DNA of 64,000 nt from Saccharospirillum sp965652395. Its GTDB lineage: Bacteria; Pseudomonadota; Gammaproteobacteria; Pseudomonadales; Natronospirillaceae. The notes beneath the pieces are model-generated. The model had not been told where the DNA came from. It worked only from the letters and a program-made list of their open reading frames with translations, and did not search any database. Location of the stretch: positions 67,153 to 131,152 of the forward strand of contig CBFGUW010000010.1 in NCBI GenBank assembly GCA_965652395.1. Reading direction: 5' to 3'. Positions 16,859 to 24,519 of the stretch are shown here, one piece after another. A program made the translations under genes and the position numbers. Numbering within the stretch: the stretch's first letter is position 1; the number at the start of each line of letters is the position of its first letter.

Positions 16859-18247
16859 ATGCAAACATCGACTCTGATGCTGATCCTTCTGGCCCTGGTG
16901 GTGGTGGCCTACCTGTTGGGGCGGCAAAAGGCCATTCAATTGGCCCAGCCGCTGGGTGGAATCAAACACCTGCATTCACTGCCCAACTATTATGGGCTGA
17001 TGGCGGCTGTTTGGACGGCGCTGCCGGCTTTTCTGTTGCTACTGTTATGGCTGGGGCTGGAGAATACGGTCATCACGAATGCCATCATAGCTTCCCTGCC
17101 GGACCAGATGGCTGACCAAAGCCAGGGCCAGCTGAGCCTGACATTGAGCAAAATCCGAAACATCAGTGCCGGTGTGATCTCCGGCGAGAGTGATCCGGTA
17201 CTGGCGCAGGCGGCGGATTTGCTGGCCCGGTTGGAGGCGCGCAGCCAGGCAGGAAAAGTCGGGCTTACCATCGCTCTGAGCATTTTGGGCGCGGTGGCCG
17301 GTTGGATGCTGGCGCGTCCCCGGATGCGGGCGCGTCCCCATTTCGAAGTGGTGCTCAAAGGTTTTTTTCTGGCGTGCTCCCTCATCGCCATCTTCACCAC
17401 GGTCGGCATCATTCTCTCGGTGCTGTTCGAGAGCATTCGATTCTTTCAGGCCATTCCACTGACCGAGTTTATTTTTGGTACCCAGTGGAGCCCACAGATT
17501 GCTATTCGTGCGGATCAGGTCGGCTCCTCCGGGGCTTTTGGCGCAGTGCCCTTGTTTATGGGGACGATCTTGATCGCCTCCATCGCTTTGTTAGTGGCCG
17601 TGCCGATTGGTTTGATGTCGGCCATCTATCTCTCTGAATATGCCAGTCGTCGGGTGCGCAGCATCATCAAGCCTCTGCTGGAAGTGTTGGCCGGTATTCC
17701 CACCGTGGTCTATGGCTTCTTCGCGGCCCTGACCATGGGGCCCCTGATCCGGGACGTCTTCGAAGGCATCGGATTCGACGGAGTCTCGGCCGAGTCGGCC
17801 CTGGCGGCGGGCCTGGTTATGGGCATCATGATTATCCCGTTTGTGTCGTCGCTGTCCGACGACGTGATCAACGCCGTACCCAACAGTCTGCGGGACGGCT
17901 CCTACGGCCTTGGGGCCACCAAGAACGAAACCATTCGACAGGTGGTTTTCCCGGCGGCGCTTCCCGGCATCATGGGCGGTGTTCTGCTGGCGGCTTCGCG
18001 TGCCATTGGTGAAACCATGATCGTGGTGATGGCGGCCGGGCTGGCGGCCAACCTGACCGTTAACCCGCTGGAAGCCGTTACCACCGTGACCGTGCAAATC
18101 GCCACGCTTTTGGTGGGTGACCAGGAATTCAACAGTCCGAAAACCCTGGCGGCGTTTGCCCTGGGTCTGATGCTGTTTTTCACCACTCTGTTGTTGAACA
18201 TCGTCGCTCTGGCGATTGTGAAGAGGTTCCGTGAGCAATATGACTGA
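16859..18247 (+). CDS. pstC: Phosphate ABC transporter permease, long PstC
   Basis: The ATG at 16859 (GGAG 7 bases upstream) gives 462 residues. The C-terminal 300 residues are a standard PstC: GAVPLFMGTILIASIALLVA, YLSEYASRRVR, EVLAGIPTVVYGFFA and the EAA-type loop SYGLGATKNETIRQVVFPAA. The first 150 residues are an extension with two extra membrane helices and a helical loop, seen in the long PstC/PstA type of marine gammaproteobacteria. It forms the channel with PstA, whose start overlaps its end by 17 bases. Confidence 0.95.
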   Translation: MQTSTLMLILLALVVVAYLLGRQKAIQLAQPLGGIKHLHSLPNYYGLMAAVWTALPAFLLLLLWLGLENTVITNAIIASLPDQMADQSQGQLSLTLSKIRNISAGVISGESDPVLAQAADLLARLEARSQAGKVGLTIALSILGAVAGWMLARPRMRARPHFEVVLKGFFLACSLIAIFTTVGIILSVLFESIRFFQAIPLTEFIFGTQWSPQIAIRADQVGSSGAFGAVPLFMGTILIASIALLVAVPIGLMSAIYLSEYASRRVRSIIKPLLEVLAGIPTVVYGFFAALTMGPLIRDVFEGIGFDGVSAESALAAGLVMGIMIIPFVSSLSDDVINAVPNSLRDGSYGLGATKNETIRQVVFPAALPGIMGGVLLAASRAIGETMIVVMAAGLAANLTVNPLEAVTTVTVQIATLLVGDQEFNSPKTLAAFALGLMLFFTTLLLNIVALAIVKRFREQYD

Positions 18248-19553
18248 TCAATCTATGGACGCCTTGGAACGGCTGGCGTCGGTCAAACAGGACCGTCTGA
18301 ACGCCAAGCTGAAATCCCGCTACAACCGCGAACGCCGTTTTCGTGCCTATGGTATCGCCTCCATCGCGTTGGGCCTGGTCTTTTTGGCGGTGCTGTTGAC
18401 CACCATTTTCAGCCAGGGCGCTTCCGCGTTTTGGAGTACTTATCTCAAGCTTGAAGTCACGTACGATCCCGATGTTTTATACATCGAGGATGCCACCGAT
18501 GAAGCCCAGCTGCGGTTGGCGGATTACGACGGCGTCATTCGTCAGGCTTTGAGCGAACGCTTTCCCGAGGTTTCCGGTCGCCAGGCTATGCGTGATTTGA
18601 CCGGTCTGGTCAGCACGTCGGCGGGTTACCAATTGCGTAACCGACTGATGGAAAACCCTGATCTGCTGGGGGAAACCGAAACGCTGTGGTTTCTGTCCGA
18701 TGACGATGTCGACCTACTGATGAACGGAATCATCAATCGCGACCTTCCCGAGAGTGAGCGCCGCATCAATGATCGCGAACTGGCGTGGATCGACAGCTTG
18801 GTTGAGTCCGACCAGATTGAGCGTCGTTTCAATACCACTTTCTTCACACGTGGAGATTCTCGGGATCCTGAAACAGCCGGTATCTGGGGTGCCGTGGTCG
18901 GGTCTTTCTACACGCTGATCGTGACTTTGGCGCTCTCTTTCCCCATCGGGGTGGCGGCGGCCATTTATCTGGAAGAATTCGCGCCCAAAAACCGGGTCAC
19001 CGAGCTCATCGAAGTCAACATCAACAATTTGGCGGCCGTACCTTCCATTGTGTTTGGCCTGTTGGGTCTGGCGGTCTTTATCAACTTCTTCGGTCTGCCG
19101 CGTTCCGCACCGGTGGTGGGCGGTCTGGTGCTGACGCTGATGACTCTGCCCACCATCATTATTTCGGCAAGGGCTTCCATTAAAGCCGTACCTCCGTCAA
19201 TCCGTGAGGCGGCCATGGGCCTGGGCGCTTCCAAAATGCAGGTCACGCTTCACCATGTGCTGCCGTTGGCCATGCCCGGCATGCTGACCGGCACCATCAT
19301 CGGTATGGCGCAAGCATTGGGCGAGACGGCCCCGCTGCTGATGATCGGCATGGTGGCTTTTATCGTTGACATTCCCAGTGGCTTTACCGACCCCGCAACC
19401 GTATTGCCGGTGCAGGTTTATATCTGGTCCGACAGCCCCGAGCGGGCCTTCATCGCCAAGACTTCGGCCGCCATCATGGTATTGCTGGGTTTCCTGGCGC
19501 TGATGAATTTGCTGGCCGTGTTCCTGCGTAAGAAATTCGAGCGTCGCTGGTAA
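18231..19553 (+). CDS. pstA: Phosphate ABC transporter permease, long PstA
   Basis: The frame encodes 440 residues from GTG 18231, or 437 from ATG 18240. AGAGG lies just ahead of both. One N-terminal helix is followed by a periplasmic-looking acidic insertion (about residues 75-205, rich in Asp and Glu), then the typical PstA permease with SFPIGVAAAIYLEEFAPKNR, NNLAAVPSIVFGLLGLAVF and the EAA loop AAMGLGASKMQVTLHHVLPLA. The large insertion makes it longer than enteric PstA (about 296 residues). It partners with PstC. Confidence 0.95.
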   Translation: MSNMTDQSMDALERLASVKQDRLNAKLKSRYNRERRFRAYGIASIALGLVFLAVLLTTIFSQGASAFWSTYLKLEVTYDPDVLYIEDATDEAQLRLADYDGVIRQALSERFPEVSGRQAMRDLTGLVSTSAGYQLRNRLMENPDLLGETETLWFLSDDDVDLLMNGIINRDLPESERRINDRELAWIDSLVESDQIERRFNTTFFTRGDSRDPETAGIWGAVVGSFYTLIVTLALSFPIGVAAAIYLEEFAPKNRVTELIEVNINNLAAVPSIVFGLLGLAVFINFFGLPRSAPVVGGLVLTLMTLPTIIISARASIKAVPPSIREAAMGLGASKMQVTLHHVLPLAMPGMLTGTIIGMAQALGETAPLLMIGMVAFIVDIPSGFTDPATVLPVQVYIWSDSPERAFIAKTSAAIMVLLGFLALMNLLAVFLRKKFERRW

Positions 19554-19589
19554 GGGCGGACGCAAGCCGCCACAATGGAGACTCAATCG

Positions 19590-20468
19590 ATGACTATTTC
19601 CAATCAGTACAGAGAACAGAAGGCCGAGACCGTGACCACTGTCAGCAAATCCGAACCCGATCAACACGCCATCGAAAACTGGGACGGAACCGTCGGCCCG
19701 GCCCTGGTTGATGAACCCCGCATGAGCGCCCGTAACGTGAATGTGTTTTATGCCGAAAATCAGGCCATTCACAATGTCAGCCTGGATATTGGCAAGAACG
19801 AAGTGCTGGCCATGATCGGCCCTTCAGGCTGTGGTAAATCGACTTTCCTGCGTACCCTGAACCGGATGAACGACTCCATCGACATTTGCCGTGTCGAGGG
19901 TGACATCATACTGGATGGCGACAACATCTATGACAAACAGATGGATGTCGTCGCCTTGCGCGCCAAGGTCGGTATGGTGTTTCAGAAACCCAACCCCTTC
20001 CCAAAATCGATATACGATAACGTGGCCTACGGCCCCCGTATCCACGGCCTGGTTTCGCGCCGTGCCGAACTGGATGAAGTGGTTGAAACCGCGTTACGCA
20101 AGGCGGGGCTATGGGATGAAATCAAAGACCGTTTGGACAAACCCGCGACCGGGCTTTCCGGTGGTCAACAGCAGCGGTTGTGCATTGCCCGGACCATTGC
20201 GATTTCCCCGGAAGTGATCCTGATGGATGAGCCCTGTTCGGCTCTGGACCCGATCGCCACGGCGCGAATCGAAGAACTGATCGCCGAGTTGTCGGAGAAT
20301 TACACCATCGCCATCGTGACCCACAGCATGCAGCAGGCGGCGCGCGTCTCGCACCGGACCGCCTATTTCCACCTTGGCAAGCTGATCGAAGTGGGTGAGA
20401 CCGACAAGATTTTCACCTCGCCGGATCACAAACTGACTGAAGATTACATTACCGGTCGCTTCGGCTGA
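19590..20468 (+). CDS. pstB: Phosphate ABC transporter ATP-binding protein
   Basis: ATG 19590 has GGAG 9 bases upstream and is preferred to the in-frame ATG 19575, which lacks a ribosome site; it gives 292 residues. Walker A is GPSGCGKST, the Q loop lies in GMVFQKPNPFP, the signature is LSGGQQQRL and Walker B is VILMDEP, followed by the H loop in VTHSMQQA. About 40 extra N-terminal residues precede the usual PstB start. It energises PstCA. Confidence 0.96.
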   Translation: MTISNQYREQKAETVTTVSKSEPDQHAIENWDGTVGPALVDEPRMSARNVNVFYAENQAIHNVSLDIGKNEVLAMIGPSGCGKSTFLRTLNRMNDSIDICRVEGDIILDGDNIYDKQMDVVALRAKVGMVFQKPNPFPKSIYDNVAYGPRIHGLVSRRAELDEVVETALRKAGLWDEIKDRLDKPATGLSGGQQQRLCIARTIAISPEVILMDEPCSALDPIATARIEELIAELSENYTIAIVTHSMQQAARVSHRTAYFHLGKLIEVGETDKIFTSPDHKLTEDYITGRFG

Positions 20469-20493
20469 TCGGCTAGGGAGGCCCCTGAATATC

Positions 20494-21204
20494 ATGATGC
20501 ATTTCGACAAACATACCTCGGCCCAATACAACGCCGAGCTGGAAGAAGCCCGCAAGAACCTGATGCAGATGGGTGGTCTCGTCGAGCAACAGGTAGAGGA
20601 TGCCGTCAAGGCGTTGATGGAGATGGATTCCTCCCTGGCCCAGCGCGTCATCGAAACAGACGCCAGCGTGAACAAGATGGAACTCGACATCGACGAAGAC
20701 TGCACCCGCATTCTGGCGCGTCGCCACCCGGCCGCGTCGGACCTGCGGTTCATCATCGCCGTATCGCGGGCGGTGACGGATCTCGAGCGCATGGGTGACG
20801 AGGCCGCCAAGGTGGCCCAACACACCCTGGAACTGGCCGATGCCGGTACCGGCCCGCACGGTTATGTCGAGCTGCGCCACATTGGGGTGGAGGTTCGTCA
20901 CATGGTGCAGCACTCCCTGGATGCCTTTGCCCGTCTGGACGCCGACAGTGCCCTGGAAGTGATGCAACAGGATAAGGCCGTGGATCTGGAGTACGGCACC
21001 GCCATCCGCACCCTGATCACCAATATGATGGAAGACCCGCGCTCCATCAGCCGGGCGCTGAACATCATGTGGTCTTTGCGTTCGCTGGAACGGATCGGCG
21101 ATCATGCCCGCAATGTGGCGGAGTCCGTGATTTATCTGGTTAAGGGCAAGGACGTGCGGCACAAGAAGCTGGAACATGTCGAAGCCCAGGTGAAACGCGA
21201 CTGA
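20494..21204 (+). CDS. phoU: Phosphate signalling protein PhoU
   Basis: The 236-residue protein has the two PhoU three-helix repeats. Metal-binding motifs are visible as AVTDLERMGDEAAKVA in the first repeat and RSLERIGDHARNVAE in the second (E/DxxxD pattern). PhoU links the Pst transporter to the kinase PhoR and holds it in the phosphatase state when phosphate is plentiful. It is the last gene of the pst operon, 25 bases behind pstB. Confidence 0.96.
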   Translation: MMHFDKHTSAQYNAELEEARKNLMQMGGLVEQQVEDAVKALMEMDSSLAQRVIETDASVNKMELDIDEDCTRILARRHPAASDLRFIIAVSRAVTDLERMGDEAAKVAQHTLELADAGTGPHGYVELRHIGVEVRHMVQHSLDAFARLDADSALEVMQQDKAVDLEYGTAIRTLITNMMEDPRSISRALNIMWSLRSLERIGDHARNVAESVIYLVKGKDVRHKKLEHVEAQVKRD

Positions 21205-21239
21205 GCGAGTTAAAAAAACGCTTGGGAATCAAAAGGTTG

Positions 21240-21268
21240 TTGACCTTTTAATAAGAGATCACTATATT
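21240..21268 (+). promoter_or_regulatory. Promoter of tRNA-Thr
   Basis: TTGACC (21240-21245), a 17-base spacer and TATATT (21263-21268), followed by a GC-rich discriminator (ACGCAGCCG) that is usual for stringently controlled stable-RNA promoters. The tRNA starts 11 bases later. Confidence 0.8.
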
Positions 21269-21279
21269 ACGCAGCCGTT

Positions 21280-21355
<76 letters not shown>

Positions 21356-21362
21356 CTACTTC

Positions 21363-21390
21363 AAAACCCGCCTTGCAGCGGGTTTTGCTG
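21363..21390 (+). terminator. Intrinsic terminator of tRNA-Thr
   Basis: AAAACCCGC (21363-21371) and GCGGGTTTT (21378-21386) form a 9-bp stem with a 6-base loop, 8 bases behind the tRNA. Confidence 0.88.
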
Positions 21391-21456
21391 TTTCTGGGGG
21401 TTGGAATTCCGCACTGATGCATGAGTGACCGCCCCGAGACACCCACGGAGCTGTTC

Positions 21457-21792
21457 ATGTCGATTCTGACCGATATTCTGACCGGCCTCTCGGGCTGGAT
21501 CCGCCCTCATCTCACCTTTGTCGCCTCCGCACTGGTGGCAACGCTGCTTGTCATCTATGGTAACAACATCAATCGGGCGGTTTGGGCCTTGGTTCGGGGC
21601 GCCCATTTTGTTATCCGTACTCTGGTGTTTGTATTGCTATGTGCAGTTGGTTACGGGGCGCTGACCGTCTTCCTGATTCCGTTTCTTCGCCGTCTTCTAT
21701 TGGCAGCGGGGCCCATCTGGATGGGGCTGCTGGTCGTCGTCGCTTTTCTGGTCGTTGGCTGGCTCGCCGAGCGTCACAGTCGTCGCGGCTGA
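21457..21792 (+). CDS. DUF3392 family inner membrane protein
   Basis: ATG 21457 has GGAG 6 bases upstream and is preferred to the in-frame ATG at 21421; it gives 111 residues. Three hydrophobic segments are visible, with FVASALVATLLVIYGNNIN and AHFVIRTLVFVLLCAVGYGA, which fit the DUF3392 family of unknown function. Its TGA stop overlaps a CTG that may start the next gene. Confidence 0.75.
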   Translation: MSILTDILTGLSGWIRPHLTFVASALVATLLVIYGNNINRAVWALVRGAHFVIRTLVFVLLCAVGYGALTVFLIPFLRRLLLAAGPIWMGLLVVVAFLVVGWLAERHSRRG

Positions 21793-22583
21793 TCGTTTTT
21801 GCTTTCGGCCTGGGGTTCGCCACCCTGGCCCAGGCCTTTACCGACCCCGGTTATAAAGCAGTTATTCAACTGGCTCAGTTCCATCTCACCGATGAAACCA
21901 AGGCCGCTTTGACGCAACTTTATAACCCCCAATGGGACAGAGAGTTGATTCAGCATTCGGACTGGGCCGACATTATCCGTCCCTCCGTTCAGCTGCGCAC
22001 CGTTTTGTTCACCCGGGAAGACTCCGCTTTCGATGCCGCCAAGCATTGCCCGAAAAACGCCTGCGTGGTGGGGGCCATTATGGAAAGCCGTTACGTTCTG
22101 ACGCACGAGGGGTTCAGTGACGAACAGCGCCGTCAGGCGGTGCAGTTTATGATGCATTTCATCACCGACCTGCACATTCCGGTCAACGCGGGGCTTCGGG
22201 AAGACTATGGCGGTCGGAGAATCCGATTGGAAACCAGTGAGCTGGACCCGGTCAATCTGTCCGAAATATGGAACGACAAACTCTACCTCCGGTTGCCCGG
22301 CTCCTGGTTTGATCAGGCGCAGAGATTTCAACGCGCCTTGACCCAACAGCAGGTGGAGGCTTGGACGGCGACTCTCAACCCAGTCGACTGGGCATGGGAG
22401 ACTCATCGAATTGCTCTTGAGCAGGCGTATCCCATGGCTGAGCGACGTCAGTACGATGCCGGTTTCGTGCGTGAGGCGCTGCCGTTGCTGGAACAACAGA
22501 TGATGAAAGCGGGGATTCGTCTGGCGGCTCTGTTGAACGACGTTTTTAAACCTGAGACAGAGGTAATGCAGGAAAAGGAGTAA
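21789..22583 (+). CDS. S1/P1-type nuclease, secreted
   Basis: The frame encodes an S1/P1 (zinc-dependent phospholipase C-like) nuclease: HSDWADIIR, then MHFITDLHIPVNAGLREDYGG with the zinc-ligand pattern HxxxDxH, and NLSEIWND. A signal-peptide core (IVFAFGLGFATLAQA) stands right before the mature part. No ATG, GTG or TTG lies at its beginning; the CTG at 21789 overlaps the upstream TGA (CTGA), while the nearest in-frame ATG (21639) would add 50 residues and lie inside the DUF3392 gene. The start given is the CTG and is uncertain. The enzyme should cleave single-stranded nucleic acid outside the cytoplasm. Confidence 0.75.
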   Translation: MIVFAFGLGFATLAQAFTDPGYKAVIQLAQFHLTDETKAALTQLYNPQWDRELIQHSDWADIIRPSVQLRTVLFTREDSAFDAAKHCPKNACVVGAIMESRYVLTHEGFSDEQRRQAVQFMMHFITDLHIPVNAGLREDYGGRRIRLETSELDPVNLSEIWNDKLYLRLPGSWFDQAQRFQRALTQQQVEAWTATLNPVDWAWETHRIALEQAYPMAERRQYDAGFVREALPLLEQQMMKAGIRLAALLNDVFKPETEVMQEKE

Positions 22584-22611
22584 GGTCGGTCAGGTGGGAT
22601 AGCGTGAGCCG

Positions 22612-22861
22612 AAAATGAAAGAAGGGGGAGCCTTTCGGCCCCCCCTTCGGAAATCTTGAATACGGTCTTCATCCTGAACGCATCGTCCTGACGCCGGTGT
22701 TCCCACACCGCCTGAAATACCGTCCGGGTATCGGTCCTGTTCGTCCCTGCTTCCGTAGTTTGTCAGCGTCCGTGCTGGGTTGCTTGCGCAATGTTCCTCG
22801 GCACTTCCGTTGGCCTGCCTTCCTGGCCTCTGGGCTTTTCCGTCTGCGTTCATCTTGAACA
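22612..22861 (-). ncRNA. CsrB/RsmZ-type regulatory RNA, copy A
   Basis: On the minus strand a TATAAT (22868-22873) is followed by about 245 bases carrying some twelve GGA motifs, many as CAGGA, ACGGA or AGGGA in predicted hairpin loops, then a strong terminator hairpin (22621-22648) with a T-rich tail. This is the layout of CsrB-family RNAs, which sequester the translation regulator CsrA/RsmA. No convincing reading frame exists here. It shares architecture and a conserved block (22717-22738) with copy B. Ends are estimates. Confidence 0.8.
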
Positions 22862-22867
22862 AGGCGA

Positions 22868-22873
22868 ATTATA
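22868..22873 (-). promoter_or_regulatory. -10 element of CsrB-like RNA copy A
   Basis: Perfect TATAAT on the minus strand without a recognisable -35 at 16-18 bases, consistent with an activator-dependent promoter. The distance to the upstream GacA-type site is 146 bases. Confidence 0.7.
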
Positions 22874-23018
22874 GGGCAGGCTTGATGACAGTTGGGTGAC
22901 GATTTTGTAGGCAAACAGCATTTTAATGTTGAAGGCTTTTTAAGGCCCCGCCATTTGGGCCGCTCCGGGCTGTGTGAGCCGATTCCCGGTTGCTGTAGGC
23001 GCGATGGATGACAAGCCT

Positions 23019-23036
23019 TGTAGGAAATGTCTTACA
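23019..23036 (-). promoter_or_regulatory. GacA/UvrY-type upstream activating site, copy A
   Basis: TGTAGG-AAATGT-CTTACA matches the known GacA palindrome TGTAAG-N6-CTTACA in 11 of 12 defined positions. It lies about 166 bases upstream of the inferred RNA start, a distance like that of rsmY and rsmZ sites in Pseudomonas. Confidence 0.8.
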
Positions 23037-23169
23037 AAAGGAGCGGCAAATCTGGAAGTATTCAGATGAATTGAGAGAAAACGAGGGTACCGGGGTTAGA
23101 AAACCTGGAAGCGCAAAAAAGATGTCGAGAGGTTCTAAAAGAAGGGAGTTGGAAGGGGTGGAAGAGCCG

Positions 23170-23404
23170 GATATTAGAAGGGGAAGCCGAAGCTTCCCCC
23201 TCTCGCGCCGTAAGCGTATTTTCTTCCTGAAAGCATCTTCCTGACGCGGTTGCTTCCTGCAACTCCTGATATACCGTCCGGGTATCGGTCCTCATCCTGG
23301 TCCAGTGGTCAGCATCCGTGCTGTGTCGCGAGAGCGATGTCCAGTCGCCATCCGATGGCTGGCCTGCCTGGCCGTCTGAGTTCCTCTGTGTTCATCCTGA
23401 ACGC
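23170..23404 (-). ncRNA. CsrB/RsmZ-type regulatory RNA, copy B
   Basis: This is a second RNA of the same design on the minus strand: TATAAT (23411-23416), about 232 bases with thirteen GGA motifs (including GTTCAGGATGAAC, a hairpin also present in E. coli CsrB), and a terminator stem GGGGAAGC/GCTTCCCC (23178-23202). It lies about 300 bases upstream of copy A in the same orientation. The block 23271-23292 is identical to one in copy A, while most stems differ in sequence but not in pattern, as expected for a duplicated CsrA sponge. Confidence 0.82.
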
Positions 23405-23410
23405 AGAGCT

Positions 23411-23416
23411 ATTATA
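23411..23416 (-). promoter_or_regulatory. -10 element of CsrB-like RNA copy B
   Basis: Perfect TATAAT on the minus strand. A TTGACG (23440-23445) is 23 bases away, too far for a normal -35, again suggesting activator dependence. Confidence 0.65.
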
Positions 23417-23560
23417 GGAGCGGAGCAAGCGGTTTTGCGCGTCAATTCTTCATCACTTTTCGAAGCGGATTTTTGGTCGCCTGGAAAGCCCGTAACTGTG
23501 CGGACTTGGCATTTTATAAGCCAACTCCATCACAAAAACTGCCCTAATTCGCACGCTACA

Positions 23561-23578
23561 TGTAGGAAATATCGTACA
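23561..23578 (-). promoter_or_regulatory. GacA/UvrY-type upstream activating site, copy B
   Basis: TGTAGG-AAATAT-CGTACA fits TGTAAG-N6-CTTACA in 10 of 12 positions and lies 145 bases from the -10 of copy B, the same spacing as in copy A. It ends only 4 bases before the start codon of the plus-strand gene at 23583, so GacA binding may also affect that gene. Confidence 0.72.
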
Positions 23579-23582
23579 AACC

Positions 23583-24404
23583 ATGTCGGAAAATAAGAAA
23601 ACCGAGGCCGGTCGACTGCATTACTTCAGTGGCCCAGGCATTATCGACTGGCTAAAAAAGGGGTATTTGCCGCTGGCGCCCGGTGCACCACTGGCGACCC
23701 CTTTTGTTCATTTCGCTGAATGGCATCAGGGCTCTACCGCGCCGCTTGATCAAGAGGCTTTGGATGAAGAATGGCTGCGTCAATACGAGGCGTTACCTGA
23801 GGCGGTACGTGGCCTGTTGAGTTTCGACCATTTCCGGGCACAGGGTGGAGCCATCGAAGAGGATATTCGGGCCGCGGCCCGAAGGCGTCAGGGAGGCAGC
23901 CAGGCGCAGTTCGATATCGGATGGATGGGCCAGGGTCGATTGCTACGGTTGTTTCCCTCCGCTCTGTGTTACTACGGCTGGAATCATTTGGCCGAAGGCT
24001 TTTCGGGCGTGGCTCTGGTGCTTAACAGTGGCCATGCGAACTTCGCCAGCAGTCGGGAACGGCCCTCGAAGCTTGCGCCGGTTCGCTATGGTGAGCCTTA
24101 TGCCTTTAAGGTGACATCGGACAACCCTTTTCCGGGACTGCTGGAAGACCACGTTTCACAGCGGGACAACCAGGAATGGCGTCTGCTAATGCCTGTCCGA
24201 ACGGCGCCCAAGTACCAGGGACAGCCGGTCTTACCGATTGCCAGGGGCATGATCGAAGCCATTTACTGGTCCGTCGCGACCGAAGATGCCACCGTGGAGG
24301 CGATTCGCACCCTTGCCAGGCAGGATATGCGTTATAAATCCATCGGTCTGGGGCGCGTTGTTCCCGATGTCCATCGATGGACCCTGTCGCTCTTGCCCGA
24401 ATAA
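23583..24404 (+). CDS. DUF2971-like hypothetical protein
   Basis: The 273-residue soluble protein opens with GRLHYFSGPGIIDWLKKGYLPL. Its middle has LCYYGWNHLAEGFSGVALVLN, which resembles the W-x-H-Y-A-D-x-x-x-G-hydrophobic core of DUF2971 proteins, a family of unknown biochemical role often met near defence or accessory genes. The similarity is moderate and the family assignment is tentative. The start codon abuts a GacA-type site and has only a weak ribosome site (AGGAAA, 14 bases upstream). No operon partner is visible. Confidence 0.65.
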   Translation: MSENKKTEAGRLHYFSGPGIIDWLKKGYLPLAPGAPLATPFVHFAEWHQGSTAPLDQEALDEEWLRQYEALPEAVRGLLSFDHFRAQGGAIEEDIRAAARRRQGGSQAQFDIGWMGQGRLLRLFPSALCYYGWNHLAEGFSGVALVLNSGHANFASSRERPSKLAPVRYGEPYAFKVTSDNPFPGLLEDHVSQRDNQEWRLLMPVRTAPKYQGQPVLPIARGMIEAIYWSVATEDATVEAIRTLARQDMRYKSIGLGRVVPDVHRWTLSLLPE

Positions 24405-24519
24405 GCCCTATTCACATCGAAAGCTGGTTGATAAAGGCAGCATGAACTAGCCTGATAAGAGCTATGACTGCCATGCTCTGCTTTGGCGGAGTTGAAACGA
24501 GATATCCTGGGAACCAAGC

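Noticed and set aside
17591..18238. 215-residue frame antisense to pstC
   Set aside because: His/Gln-rich complement of a hydrophobic coding region; no homology pattern.
20473..21177. 234-residue frame antisense to phoU
   Set aside because: Contained in phoU, which is conserved over its full length.
22590..23596. Several 77-92-residue frames in the 22.6-23.6 kb gap
   Set aside because: They coincide with the CsrB-like RNA units, show no protein motif and lack good ribosome sites.
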